Part shown: positions 30,920-40,629 of the stretch, piece by piece
Numbering within the stretch: the stretch's first letter is position 1
Layout of the letters: the number at the start of each line of letters is the position of its first letter
Source of the DNA: Acidocella sp.
GTDB taxonomy: Bacteria; Pseudomonadota; Alphaproteobacteria; Acetobacterales; Acetobacteraceae
Assembly (NCBI RefSeq): GCF_027352905.1
Contig: NZ_DAIEIF010000021.1
Location: forward strand, 1-46,272
Length of the DNA stretch: 46,272 bases
Reading direction: 5' to 3'
Made by a program: the position numbers and the translations under genes
Notes under the pieces: model-generated
What the model saw: only the letters and a program-made list of their open reading frames with translations
Databases searched by the model: none
What the model was told of the DNA's origin: nothing

Positions 30920-32824
30920 ATGGCCACCAAGCCAACCGCCACCACGGAACCCGCCGCCCCCGAGGCCGAGGCCGACGCCAATGTGCTGGACACCCAGTCC
31001 GCCGCCGTTAAGCGCCTGATCGCCAAGGGCAAGGAACGGGGCTACATCACCTTCGATGAACTGAACGCCGTTCTGCCCGCCGAGCAGAATTCCTCCGAGC
31101 AGATCGAGGATATCATGGCGATGCTCAATGAGATGGGCATGCAGGTCGTGGAATCCGAGGAGAACGAGGAGGCCGAGGCCGCCGCCGCGCCCAAGGATGA
31201 GCTGGCCGAGGACGAGGAGCAGGCGGGCAATATCTCGGAAGCCTCGGTCAGCCGTACCGATGACCCGGTGCGCATGTATCTGCGCGAGATGGGCACGGTG
31301 GAACTGCTCTCCCGCGAGGGGGAGATCGCCATCGCCAAGCGGATCGAGGCCGGGCGGGAGATGATGATCCGCGGGCTGTGCGAGAGCCCGCTGACCTTCC
31401 GCGCCATCATCGCCTGGCATGAGGCGCTGAAGAATGGCCGCGTGCTGCTGCGCGATGTGATCGATCTGGAGGCGATGCAGAGCGGCTCGGAGCCGGGGGA
31501 TACCAGCTTCGAGGCCAGCGAGGAGATGGAAGAGGATGAGGATGGCGAGGGAGGCGGCATGTCGCTCTCCGCGCTGGAGGAAAAGCTCAAGCCGGAGATC
31601 TTCCAGAATTTCGAGGAGATCGAGAAGCTGTATGACAAGCTGGCCAAGCTCCAGACCAAGCGCATCGACAATCTCACCGCCGGCGGCGGCGTCAATTCCC
31701 GCTCCGAGAAGGCGTATGAAAAGCTGCGCGATGAGCTGGTGGCCAAGGTGGAGCAGGTGCGGCTGCATAATAACCGTATCGAGGAGCTGGTGGCCCAGCT
31801 GAAAGTGCTGAACCAGCGGCTGAACGGGCTGGAGGGGCAATTGCTGCGCCTGGCCGAGAGCGCCAAGGTGAGCCGCGAGGATTTTCTTCAGCATTACCGG
31901 GGCCGGGAGATGGACCCGAACTGGCTGCAGGACGTCGCCGCTTTGCCGGGCAAGGGCTGGAAGGAGTTCGCCAAGAAACACGCCGCCCAGGTGGGCGAGT
32001 TGCGGGTGCAGATCGGCAAGGTGGCCGCCGAGGCCGGGTTGCCGATCGAGGAGTTCCGCCGGGTCTATACCACCGTCTCGCGCGGCGAGCGCGATTCCAC
32101 CCGCGCCAAGAAGGAGATGATCGAGGCCAATCTGCGGCTCGTCATCTCCATCGCCAAGAAATACACCAATCGCGGCCTGCAATTCCTCGATCTGATCCAG
32201 GAGGGCAATATCGGGCTGATGAAGGCGGTGGATAAGTTCGAATACCGCCGCGGCTATAAATTCAGCACCTATGCGACCTGGTGGATCCGCCAGGCGATCA
32301 CCCGTTCCATCGCCGACCAGGCCCGTACCATCCGCATTCCGGTGCATATGATCGAGACCATCAACAAGCTGGTGCGCACATCCCGCCAGATGCTCCACGA
32401 GATCGGCCGCGAGCCGACGCCGGAGGAATTGGCGGAGAAGCTCGGCATGCCGCTGGAGAAGGTGCGCAAGGTACTGAAGATCGCCAAGGAGCCGATCAGC
32501 CTGGAGACGCCGATCGGCGATGAGGAAGACAGCCATCTCGGCGATTTCATCGAGGACAAGGCGGCGATCATCCCGCTGGACGCGGCGGTGCAGGCCAATC
32601 TGCGCGAGGCGGCGACGCGGGTGCTTTCCTCACTGACGCCGCGCGAGGAGCGGGTGCTGCGCATGCGCTTTGGCATCGGCATGAATACCGACCATACGCT
32701 GGAGGAGGTGGGGCAGCAATTCAACGTGACGCGCGAGCGTATACGCCAGATCGAGGCGAAGGCGCTGCGCAAGCTGAAGCACCCCTCCCGCAGCCGCAAG
32801 CTGCGTAGTTTTCTCGACGACTAG
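30920..32824 (+). CDS. rpoD: RNA polymerase primary sigma factor RpoD (sigma-70)
   Basis: This 634-residue primary sigma factor directs RNA polymerase to housekeeping promoters. The N-terminal region 1.1 ([27 protein letters not shown]) and region 1.2 ([31 protein letters not shown]) precede a long acidic non-conserved region. Region 2 ([32 protein letters not shown]), region 3 and region 4.2 ([21 protein letters not shown]) are intact. ATG 30920 has GGAG 11 bases upstream; a TTG at 30911 is in frame but less likely. Its TAG stop shares CTAG with the TAG stop of the convergent small gene, so the two overlap by 4 bases. Confidence 0.98.
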   Translation: MATKPTATTEPAAPEAEADANVLDTQSAAVKRLIAKGKERGYITFDELNAVLPAEQNSSEQIEDIMAMLNEMGMQVVESEENEEAEAAAAPKDELAEDEEQAGNISEASVSRTDDPVRMYLREMGTVELLSREGEIAIAKRIEAGREMMIRGLCESPLTFRAIIAWHEALKNGRVLLRDVIDLEAMQSGSEPGDTSFEASEEMEEDEDGEGGGMSLSALEEKLKPEIFQNFEEIEKLYDKLAKLQTKRIDNLTAGGGVNSRSEKAYEKLRDELVAKVEQVRLHNNRIEELVAQLKVLNQRLNGLEGQLLRLAESAKVSREDFLQHYRGREMDPNWLQDVAALPGKGWKEFAKKHAAQVGELRVQIGKVAAEAGLPIEEFRRVYTTVSRGERDSTRAKKEMIEANLRLVISIAKKYTNRGLQFLDLIQEGNIGLMKAVDKFEYRRGYKFSTYATWWIRQAITRSIADQARTIRIPVHMIETINKLVRTSRQMLHEIGREPTPEELAEKLGMPLEKVRKVLKIAKEPISLETPIGDEEDSHLGDFIEDKAAIIPLDAAVQANLREAATRVLSSLTPREERVLRMRFGIGMNTDHTLEEVGQQFNVTRERIRQIEAKALRKLKHPSRSRKLRSFLDD

Positions 32825-33048
32825 CCGGGGTCGTCCGCGGGGCGGGCGGGGGCGATGCGGAGAATCGCCCCTTCCGGCTTGGCGATCTCGATGATCGTCT
32901 CCAGCCGGGTAAGACGGCGCTCGTGATCCTCGGTCTTGCCGCGCAGGGCGTCCTGGAAGTGAAGCTGGCTCGCCTCCAGCCGCGTCACCTGCTCCTGGAT
33001 GAGGAGCATGGTTCTCAGCCCGGCGATGATGCGGTCGGATAAGGTCAT
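32821..33048 (-). CDS. Small coiled-coil protein of unknown function
   Basis: This 75-residue protein is not recognised. It is mostly helical with heptad-like spacing ([29 protein letters not shown] and [18 protein letters not shown]), so it probably forms a coiled coil, followed by a short Pro/Ala tail. It has no signal or membrane segment. Its ATG overlaps the stop of the ribbon-helix-helix gene (ATGA), which makes a two-gene operon. Its stop overlaps that of rpoD by 4 bases in opposite orientation. The arrangement resembles toxin-antitoxin or plasmid-type modules, but no toxin fold is evident. Confidence 0.7.
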   Translation of the reverse strand: MTLSDRIIAGLRTMLLIQEQVTRLEASQLHFQDALRGKTEDHERRLTRLETIIEIAKPEGAILRIAPARPADDPG

Positions 33049-33326
33049 GCCGCCGCTTGCCCGTCCTTCTGCGTGAGCTGGGCGGTCATCGCCTCGGTCA
33101 TCGCAATGGTGCTGGCGAGGGATTTGAGAATGGCGGGGGCGGCGGTCTCGATGGCGGCGAGCAGGGCCTCGATCTCCTCGCGCTGGGCCGCCTCGCCCAG
33201 CGTATCGTCGCGCAGGCGGCGGCGCACGAACTCGGCGGCGCTGAGGCCGGCCCGCCGGGCCTTGCGCGCCAGCGCCTCCTTTTCCCGCGGGGTCATCTGC
33301 ACCACCAGCCGCGCCGAGGCGCTCAT
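33045..33326 (-). CDS. Ribbon-helix-helix (CopG/MobC-like) DNA-binding protein
   Basis: This 93-residue protein has a CopG/MobC-like ribbon-helix-helix: a strand SARLVVQMT (residues 4-12), helix A TPREKEALARKARRAG and helix B SAAEFVRRRLRDD, followed by a helical tail (EIEALLAAIETAAPAILKSLASTIAMTEAM) that could dimerise or contact its neighbour. I start at ATG 33326 because GAGGAG lies 7 bases upstream; ATGs further upstream are less well placed. A perfect inverted repeat (33340-33357) sits right before it, in line with autoregulation. It is coupled by ATGA to the coiled-coil gene and diverges from a short-chain dehydrogenase gene. Confidence 0.8.
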   Translation of the reverse strand: MSASARLVVQMTPREKEALARKARRAGLSAAEFVRRRLRDDTLGEAAQREEIEALLAAIETAAPAILKSLASTIAMTEAMTAQLTQKDGQAAA

Positions 33327-33339
33327 CACCATTCTCCTC

Positions 33340-33357
33340 TGTACATTGCCATGTACA
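33340..33357. promoter_or_regulatory. Inverted-repeat operator candidate in the RHH/SDR divergent region
   Basis: TGTACAT (33340-33346) and ATGTACA (33351-33357) form a perfect inverted repeat with the 4-base centre TGCC. It begins 13 bases upstream of the RHH start codon and covers the ribosome-binding or promoter side of that gene. RHH dimers usually bind such short paired sites, so this is the likely operator. It may also affect the SDR gene starting at 33407. Confidence 0.65.
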
Positions 33358-33406
33358 TGGTAGAGGATCGGAAGGGAAAAAGCCATGTGCAATTCAGGAG
33401 AGAATG

Positions 33407-34186
33407 ATGGATCTAGGCCTTCAATCCCGCACCGCCCTCGTCTGCGCCGCCAGCGCCGGGCTGGGCCGCGCCTGCGCCCAGGCCCTCGCCCAAGAGGGGG
33501 TGGAGGTCACCATCACCGGCCGCAACCGGGAGCGGCTGGAGGCCGCGGCGGCGGAGTTGCGGCAGATCACCGGCGGGCGCATCCGCACCGCGGCGGGAGA
33601 TATCACCACGCCGGAGGGGCGCGCCGCCGCCCTGGCGGCCTGCCCCAACCCCGATATATTGGTGAATAACGCGGGCGGTCCGCCGCCGGGTGATTTCCGC
33701 GAGTTCACCGACGCCGATTGGCAGGCCGCGCTCAATGCCAATCTTCTCACGCCCATCGCGCTGATCAAGGCGACGGTGGATGGCATGATCGCCCGCAAGT
33801 TCGGGCGGATCGTTAACATCACCTCCGCCGCGGTGAAGACGCCCATGGCGGGCCTGGTGCTTTCCAATACCGCCCGTACCGGGCTGACCGGTTTTGTCGC
33901 GGGGGTGGCGCGGGAGGTGGCGCGGCATAACGTCATCATCAATAATCTGTTGCCCGGCCCGTTCGACACCGCCCGGGTGCGGGCCGCCGCCCTGGCGGAG
34001 GCCAAGGCCAAGGGCAAGGATGTGGAGGAGCTGGTCCGGGAGCGCGCCGCCCGCAGCCCGGCCGGGCGCCTCGGCCGGCCGGAGGAATTGGGGGCGATGT
34101 GCGCCTATCTCTGCTCCGTCCATGCCGGTTATATCGTCGGACAGAATATTCTGCTGGATGGCGGGGCGTTCAATTCGACGATGTAA
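33407..34186 (+). CDS. SDR family oxidoreductase lacking the usual YxxxK
   Basis: This 259-residue short-chain dehydrogenase resembles 3-oxoacyl-ACP reductases. The nucleotide motif is AASAGLG (residues 14-20), the NNAG motif is at 87-90, and the conserved catalytic Ser is in NITSAAV (Ser140). The usual Tyr-x-x-x-Lys at +13 is replaced by Ser153 to Arg157 (LSNTARTG), a pattern seen in a divergent SDR subgroup. Activity or substrate cannot be inferred safely. ATG 33407 has AGGAG 6 bases upstream; ATG 33404 is too close. It is transcribed divergently from the RHH gene and precedes leuS by 81 bases. Confidence 0.88.
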   Translation: MDLGLQSRTALVCAASAGLGRACAQALAQEGVEVTITGRNRERLEAAAAELRQITGGRIRTAAGDITTPEGRAAALAACPNPDILVNNAGGPPPGDFREFTDADWQAALNANLLTPIALIKATVDGMIARKFGRIVNITSAAVKTPMAGLVLSNTARTGLTGFVAGVAREVARHNVIINNLLPGPFDTARVRAAALAEAKAKGKDVEELVRERAARSPAGRLGRPEELGAMCAYLCSVHAGYIVGQNILLDGGAFNSTM

Positions 34187-34267
34187 AATTGCCCATAAGG
34201 TTGGCACACGCCTTGATTTCGCTCCCGGTTTGCGCCGCCGGGGGCGGGAGGATAAACAGGCGCCACC

Positions 34268-36835
34268 ATGTCCGAGACCGAACCCACACGCTACGATTTC
34301 GCCGCCGCCGAGCCGTATTGGCAGGCCCAATGGCAGCAACAAGCCTGCTTCCGGGTGGAAGACCATCCCCGGGATGGCCGCCCAAAATATTACGTTTTAG
34401 AAATGTTCCCCTACCCCTCGGGCAAGATCCATATGGGCCATGTCCGTAATTATACGCTGGGCGATGTCGTCGCCCGCTATAAGCGGGCGCGGGGCTTTGC
34501 CGTGCTGCACCCGATGGGCTGGGACGCCTTCGGCCTGCCCGCCGAGAACGCTGCCCGCGAAAACAACGCCGATCCGGCGGAATGGACCTACCAGAATATC
34601 GCCAATATGCGGGCGGAATTGCAGCGTATGGGCTTCTCGCTCGATTGGTCGCGGGAGTTCGCCACCTGCGATGTCGAGTATTACGGCCAGCAGCAAAAGC
34701 TCTTTCTCGATTTCTGGAGGGAGGGGCTGGTCGAGCGCCGGGCCGCCAATGTTAACTGGGATCCGGTGGATATGACCGTGCTCGCCAATGAGCAGGTGAT
34801 CGATGGGCGGGGCTGGCGCTCCGGCGCGCTGGTGGAGAAGAAGAAGCTCTCCCAATGGTTTTTTAAGATCACCGATTACGCGCAGGATTTGCTGGACGGG
34901 CTGAAACGGCTCGACCGCTGGCCCGAGCGGGTGAAGCTGATGCAGGAAAACTGGATCGGCCATTCCCAAGGGGCGGAGGTGGTGTTTCCCCTGGCCGAGC
35001 CCGTGGAGGGGATGGCCAGCGTGGCCGTTTATACCACGCGGCCGGATACGCTGTTCGGCATGTCGTTTCTCGCCGTCGCGGCGGAGCATCCGCTGGCCCA
35101 GGCGGTGGCGAAAACCAACCCGCAAGCGGCCGCCTTCATTGCTGAATGTGCCAGCCAGGGCACCTCGGAAGCGGTGATCGAGGCGGCGGAGAAGCGCGGC
35201 TTCGATACCGGACTGCGGGTGGTCAACCCCATCACGGGCCAGAGCCATCCGGTGTGGATCGCCAATTTCGTGCTGATGGAATACGGTACCGGCGCGATCT
35301 TCGGTTGCCCCTGCGCCGACCAGCGCGATCTCGATTTCGCCCGGAAATATCATCTGCCCGTGCCTGTCGTCGTCTCGCCCGCGAAAGACAGCGCGCCGGA
35401 GGTGAAGGACCAGGCGCTGGACGGGGAGGGCTATATCGTCAATTCCGGCTTTCTTTCCGGGCTGACGACCAAAGAGGCCAACACGCGCATCATCGCCGAG
35501 CTTGAGCGGCGGGGCGCGGGCAGGGCGGTGCAGAACTGGCGGCTGCGCGATTGGGGCATCTCCCGCCAGCGCTATTGGGGCTGCCCGATTCCGGTGATCC
35601 ATTGTGAGGCCTGCGGCCCGCAGCCAGTGCCCGAGGACCAGCTGCCCGTGGTTTTGCCGCGGGATGTCAGCTTCGACAGGCCGGGCAACCCGCTCGATCA
35701 CCATCCCAGCTGGCGGCATGTGAATTGTCCGGCCTGCGGCCGGCCCGCCTTGCGCGAGACGGATACGTTCGACACTTTCGTCGATTCATCCTGGTATTTC
35801 GCCCGGTTCACCGCGCCGCGCGCGCCCACGCCCACCGACCGGGCGGCGGCGGATTTCTGGTTGCCGGTGGATCAATATGTCGGCGGCATCGAGCATGCCA
35901 TTCTGCATCTGCTCTATTCCCGCTTCTTTACCCGCGCCATGCGCAAGACCGGCCATGTGGCGATCGATGAGCCCTTTGCCGGGCTGTTTACCCAGGGTAT
36001 GGTCACCCATGAATCCTACCGCGACGCGCAGGGACGCTGGCTCTACCCGGATGAGGTGATCCGCACCGCTGAGGGGGCCATGCATAAGAAAACCGGCGCG
36101 CCGGTCACGGTGGGGCGGGTGGAAAAAATGTCCAAATCCAAGCGCAACACGGTGGACCCCGGCGCGATCGTAGCGCGGTTCGGCGCCGATACTGCGCGCT
36201 GGTTCGTGCTCTCCGACAACCCGCCCGAGCGCGACGTGGAATGGACCGAGACCGGGGTCCAAGGGGCTTACCGGTTTCTGCAGCGCCTAGCCCGCATAGG
36301 CGAGGAGGTCGCGCGGACCGGGCCGGGCGAGGCGAGCGATGCGCCCGCCGCGCGCAAGCTGCGGCAGATGACGCACCGGGCCATCGAGGCGGTGACCCAG
36401 GCGCTGGAGGGTTTCGCCTTCAATCTCGCCGTCGCCCGGCTTTATGAATTGCTGAATGCCATCGCCGCGGCTGGCGAGGCGCCGGAATTGGCGGCGGCGC
36501 GGTTCGAGGCGATGGAAAGTCTCGTGCGGCTCGCCGCGCCGTTGGTTCCGCATTTGGCTGAGCATCTCTTCACCCGGCTGCGGCCGCAGGCGGGGCTGCT
36601 TGCCAACCAAGACTGGCCGGTGGCCGACCCGGCGCTGTTGGCGGTGGATGAGGTGACGGTGGCGGTGCAGGTTAATGGCAAGCTGCGCGGGACCATCCGC
36701 TTGCCGCCCGGGGCGGATGCGAACCACGCCATTCCGCTTGCCAAAGAGGCCGTGGCGGGCGCAATAGGCGGGCAGAGCATCGTCAAGCAGATCTACGTGC
36801 CGGACAGGATCGTGAATTTTGTCGTCAAACCTTAA
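34268..36835 (+). CDS. leuS: Leucyl-tRNA synthetase
   Basis: This 855-residue class I aminoacyl-tRNA synthetase charges tRNA-Leu. The HIGH-type motif is HMGH (residues 55-58 in [14 protein letters not shown]), and the KMSKS motif is [14 protein letters not shown] in the C-terminal half. The editing domain is present ([42 protein letters not shown]). A zinc-like CPACGRPA block precedes [23 protein letters not shown] lies upstream of ATG 34268. The 3' end overlaps lptE by 17 bases. The leuS-lptE-holA order is conserved in many proteobacteria. Confidence 0.98.
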   Translation: MSETEPTRYDFAAAEPYWQAQWQQQACFRVEDHPRDGRPKYYVLEMFPYPSGKIHMGHVRNYTLGDVVARYKRARGFAVLHPMGWDAFGLPAENAARENNADPAEWTYQNIANMRAELQRMGFSLDWSREFATCDVEYYGQQQKLFLDFWREGLVERRAANVNWDPVDMTVLANEQVIDGRGWRSGALVEKKKLSQWFFKITDYAQDLLDGLKRLDRWPERVKLMQENWIGHSQGAEVVFPLAEPVEGMASVAVYTTRPDTLFGMSFLAVAAEHPLAQAVAKTNPQAAAFIAECASQGTSEAVIEAAEKRGFDTGLRVVNPITGQSHPVWIANFVLMEYGTGAIFGCPCADQRDLDFARKYHLPVPVVVSPAKDSAPEVKDQALDGEGYIVNSGFLSGLTTKEANTRIIAELERRGAGRAVQNWRLRDWGISRQRYWGCPIPVIHCEACGPQPVPEDQLPVVLPRDVSFDRPGNPLDHHPSWRHVNCPACGRPALRETDTFDTFVDSSWYFARFTAPRAPTPTDRAAADFWLPVDQYVGGIEHAILHLLYSRFFTRAMRKTGHVAIDEPFAGLFTQGMVTHESYRDAQGRWLYPDEVIRTAEGAMHKKTGAPVTVGRVEKMSKSKRNTVDPGAIVARFGADTARWFVLSDNPPERDVEWTETGVQGAYRFLQRLARIGEEVARTGPGEASDAPAARKLRQMTHRAIEAVTQALEGFAFNLAVARLYELLNAIAAAGEAPELAAARFEAMESLVRLAAPLVPHLAEHLFTRLRPQAGLLANQDWPVADPALLAVDEVTVAVQVNGKLRGTIRLPPGADANHAIPLAKEAVAGAIGGQSIVKQIYVPDRIVNFVVKP

Positions 36836-37331
36836 ATTCCTGATTTTTCTGCCATGGCTCGCCCTGGCGGGGTGCGGTTTCGCCCCGCTTTATGGTGGCC
36901 AGCAAGGCGCTGACGCCAGCGCCGGGCTGGAGACGGTCGCGGTGCAAAACCTGCCCGAGCGCAACGGCCAGATTCTTCGTCAAACCTTGCAACAGCAATT
37001 CTATACCAACGGCCAGCCCGCAACGGAACTTTATACTCTGGCGGTGAACTATAATATTGCCCAGATTGGCGAAGGGGTGCAGCCGGATAGCTCGACCAGC
37101 CGTATCCGGTTCGACGCCAGCGCCGCGTGGCGGCTCTCGCCCATCGGCCATCCGGAAAAGACGCTGGTCTCAGGCAATGCCACGGCGATGGATGCGCTTA
37201 ACATCCTGGACCAGCAATATTTCGCGGTGAATCTGGAAACCGATACGGTGGATCAGCAATTGGCGGATCAGATCGCGGCGCAGATCACCACCCAGCTTGC
37301 CGCCTGGTTCCGCGTTCACCCCGCCACATGA
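36819..37331 (+). CDS. lptE: LPS assembly lipoprotein LptE
   Basis: This 170-residue outer-membrane lipoprotein plugs LptD and helps deliver LPS to the cell surface. The N-terminus has a signal with lipobox LALAGC (lipidated Cys19, followed by GFAPLYGG), and the family's beta-strand and helix pattern includes NRY-like [10 protein letters not shown] and a long C-terminal helix ([17 protein letters not shown]). The start is TTG 36819-36821, with AGGA 9 bases upstream, inside the end of leuS. Its stop overlaps the holA start as ATGA. The call rests on the leuS-lptE-holA context plus the lipobox, since the family is divergent. Confidence 0.93.
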   Translation: MSSNLKFLIFLPWLALAGCGFAPLYGGQQGADASAGLETVAVQNLPERNGQILRQTLQQQFYTNGQPATELYTLAVNYNIAQIGEGVQPDSSTSRIRFDASAAWRLSPIGHPEKTLVSGNATAMDALNILDQQYFAVNLETDTVDQQLADQIAAQITTQLAAWFRVHPAT

Positions 37332-38338
37332 AGATCGACACGGGCCGGATTGCGGCCTTTTTGCGGTCGCCTTCCGCCCCGCTGGTATTGCTGCACGGGC
37401 CAGATGCCGGGCTGGTGGCAGCGCGCGGGTTGGAATTGGTCCGGGCGGTGGAGGGTGCGGCCTCCGACCCATTTCGCTATGCGGAACTCGCCAACCCAGA
37501 GCCGGAAGACTTGCTGGCTGAGGCCCTGGCCGGCGCGCTGACCGGCGGGCGGCGGGTGGTGCGGGTGCGCGATGCGCGCGAGCCGCTGGCAAAAGCGGTG
37601 GAAACGCTGCTGAAAACTCCGCCCGAGGCGCTGGTGATTTTGGAAGCGGGGGAACTCCCAGGCAAATCCCGTTTGCGGCGGCTGGCGGAAACAGGGGCGG
37701 GTATGGCCTGCCTGGGCTGCTATCCCGTCGAGCCCGCCCGGTTGCCGCAGATGATTTCCGCCCGGCTGCGCGCCGAGGCGGTGGCGATCACACCGGAAGC
37801 AGCCGCCTGGACGGCGCAAAACCTCTCCGGCGAGGAGGGGCAGTTGGCTCAAGCGGTGGAGCTTCTCGTTCTTTACGCCGGAGCGGAAAAGACGCTTTCA
37901 TTGGAGGATGCGCGCGCCATTTTGGCCGATGGCGGCGGCACCTCAGCCGTCGACGCGGTAGATGCGGCGCTGACGGGGGATGTGGAAGGGGCCGACAGAG
38001 CGCTGGCACGGGCCTATGAAGAGGGCGTCTCGCCTGTCGGGCTGATCCGTGCCTTGCTTGGCGAGTTGATGCGACTCCGGCTGGCATCGGCGAGGATGGC
38101 GGAAGGCGCGTCTGCGGCGGAGGCTATGGCAGCGCTGCGCCCGCCCGTATTTTTCAAGCGGCAGCCGCTGGTGCAAAAAATGTTAAGGTTATGGCCGTGG
38201 ACGGCGGTCAATGAGGCGCTGGCGGCAGGGCTGGCAGCGGAAAAGGCCTGCAAAACCAGCCATATTCCCGATCAGGATTTCTGCCGGCAGGTTTTGTTGG
38301 GCCTGGCTAGCCGTGCCAGGACCGCAAGCCGGAATTAG
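37328..38338 (+). CDS. holA: DNA polymerase III subunit delta
   Basis: This 336-residue clamp-loader subunit opens the beta sliding clamp. It begins [34 protein letters not shown], the N-terminal AAA+-like fold without a Walker A, and includes LRAEAVAITPEAAAWTAQNLSGEEGQLAQAVELLVLYAG and a C-terminal collar domain (RQPLVQKMLRLWPWTAVNEALAAGLAAEKACKT), as in alphaproteobacterial HolA. It overlaps lptE by 4 bases. Two parS sites follow immediately and separate it from the convergent parB gene. Confidence 0.94.
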   Translation: MKIDTGRIAAFLRSPSAPLVLLHGPDAGLVAARGLELVRAVEGAASDPFRYAELANPEPEDLLAEALAGALTGGRRVVRVRDAREPLAKAVETLLKTPPEALVILEAGELPGKSRLRRLAETGAGMACLGCYPVEPARLPQMISARLRAEAVAITPEAAAWTAQNLSGEEGQLAQAVELLVLYAGAEKTLSLEDARAILADGGGTSAVDAVDAALTGDVEGADRALARAYEEGVSPVGLIRALLGELMRLRLASARMAEGASAAEAMAALRPPVFFKRQPLVQKMLRLWPWTAVNEALAAGLAAEKACKTSHIPDQDFCRQVLLGLASRARTASRN

Positions 38339-38348
38339 GGCGGCTCCA

Positions 38349-38364
38349 TGTTCCACGTGGAACA
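38349..38364. promoter_or_regulatory. parS centromere site 1
   Basis: TGTTCCACGTGGAACA is a perfect 16-bp palindrome matching the chromosomal parS consensus TGTTNCACGTGNAACA at every defined position. It lies 11 bases after the holA stop. ParB is expected to load here and spread, and its gene is adjacent. Confidence 0.94.
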
Positions 38365-38384
38365 TTGCCCTTTCTTTGAGGCTA

Positions 38385-38400
38385 CGTTCCACGTGGAACA
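38385..38400. promoter_or_regulatory. parS centromere site 2
   Basis: CGTTCCACGTGGAACA differs from parS site 1 only at the first base and keeps the central CCACGTGG core. It ends one base before the parB stop codon. The two sites are 20 bases apart, inside the holA-parB convergent gap. Confidence 0.9.
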
Positions 38401-39275
38401 TCAGCCGTTGAGCAGGGCCAGAAGCGAATCCAGCTGGTCGAGATCTGTATAGTGCAGGATGAGGGCGCCGCCCCGGCCGTTATAGCGCACCTCCACTTTC
38501 AGCCCGAGTTTTTCGGTAAGCTGTGCCGCCAGCGCCGCGATTTCCCCCGCATCGCCGCTCCGTGCCGCCGGGCGCAAAGCCGCCTCTGACGCCAGGGTGG
38601 GGCGCCCCGCCTGCTGGACCAGCGCCTCGGTCTGGCGCACCGAAAGCCCCCGCCGGACCACCTCGGCCGCCGCCTTGACCGGGTCGGGGTGGGCGAGCAA
38701 AGCCTTGGCATGGCCAGCCGTAAGCTGGCCTTGCCGCAGCAGGGCCTGTACCTCGGCGGGAAGCTGCGTCAGCCGAAGCATATTGCTGATATGGCTGCGG
38801 GATTTACCCACCGCCTCGGCGAGTTGCTCGTGGCTGAGCTGGAACTCCCCGGCCAGACGCCGGTATCCCTCCGCTTCCTCGATCGGGTTGAGGTTCTCCC
38901 GCTGCAGGTTTTCCACCAACCCGGCAGCCATCGCCTCGGAATCCGAAAGAGGGCGGACCAGCACCGGCACCTCGTGCACCCTGGCCCGCTGGGCCGCGCG
39001 CCAGCGCCGCTCCCCCGCGATGATCTGGTATTGGCTCGGCGCGCCCGGCTTGGGCCGCACCAGCAATGGCTGCAAAACCCCCTGGCGCGTGATGGAGTCC
39101 GCTAATTCCTGCAGAGCGGTGTCGTCCATCTCCTGCCGGGGCTGGAACGGGCTTGGTTCGAGTAGATCCACGGGCAATTGCTGCGCGCCCGGGACGGGCG
39201 GGCTAATGGGAGAGGTGGCCTCACCCAAGAGCGCGGCCAAGCCCCGGCCCAAGGGTCTATGTGGAGGTTTGCCGC

Positions 39276-39279
<4 letters not shown>
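38401..39279 (-). CDS. parB: Chromosome partitioning protein ParB (Spo0J)
   Basis: This 292-residue CTP-dependent clamp protein loads at parS and spreads along DNA. The N-terminal CTP-binding domain includes the GERRWRAAQ motif, with QPLLVRPK and ENLQRENLNPIEEAEGYRRL. The helix-turn-helix follows (LSHEQLAEAVGKSRSHISNMLRL), and the C-terminal dimerisation segment ends the protein (VEVRYNGRGGALILHYTDLDQLDSLLALL). Its ATG overlaps the parA stop (ATGA). Two parS sites lie right after its stop. Length and motifs are typical. Confidence 0.97.
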
Positions 39280-40056
<777 letters not shown>

Positions 40057-40073
<17 letters not shown>

Positions 40074-40629
40074 GGCGAATCTGGCTCACTTTCAGGATGC
40101 TGCTCCCGCTCCCATCCGAGGCGGTCAGGCGCTCGGCATCCATCTGCCAGAGGCGGGTTGCGGCCGTCAATTCGGCATCGACGCCTTGCCCTTTGGGAAA
40201 TAGGCAAATCCCGCCCGGCGCCAGCAGGGGCGCGGCGAGGCCGAGCAAAATCTCCAGCGGCGCCAGGGCCCGCGCGGTGATCAGTGGCGCGGGGGAGATG
40301 GGCGCGGACTCGATCCGGCAGTGATGCACCCGGGCCGGGGCGCCGGTCTGACGCGCCGCCTCCATGAGAAAGGCCGCCTTGCGCGCATCCGCCTCAATGA
40401 GATCGAACGGAATGCCGGTGGCGATGCACAAAACCAAGCCAGGAAAGCCCGCGCCGGAGCCGAGATCGATGGCGCGATCCGTAGAGGCTGGAATCAAGGG
40501 CAGCAGCCGCAGGGAATCCTCGATATGGCGCGGCCAAAGCTGCGGCAGATCCGCTTTGGAAACGAGGTTGATACGGGGCGACCATTTGCGCACCAGCCCG
40601 GCGAAAATCTCCAGCCGGGGCGCATTCAT
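40057..40629 (-). CDS. rsmG: 16S rRNA (guanine527-N7)-methyltransferase RsmG
   Basis: This 190-residue SAM-dependent methyltransferase modifies G527 of 16S rRNA; loss is known to give low-level streptomycin resistance in other bacteria. The SAM-binding motif [16 protein letters not shown] and the upstream [16 protein letters not shown] match GidB. It is on the short side for the family (E. coli 207 residues), and the C-terminus lacks a recognisable extra helix. ATG 40629 overlaps the mnmG stop (ATGA), and its 3' end overlaps parA by 17 bases. Confidence 0.95.

Noticed and set aside
30860-32536. 558-codon open frame antisense to rpoD
   Set aside because: It mirrors the acidic, repetitive coding of rpoD and has no recognisable domain; rpoD is unambiguous on the plus strand.
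34201-34217. Sigma-54-like promoter TTGGCACACGCCTTGAT before leuS
   Set aside because: The -24 GG is present but the invariant C of the -12 GC is A, and leuS is not expected to depend on sigma-54.
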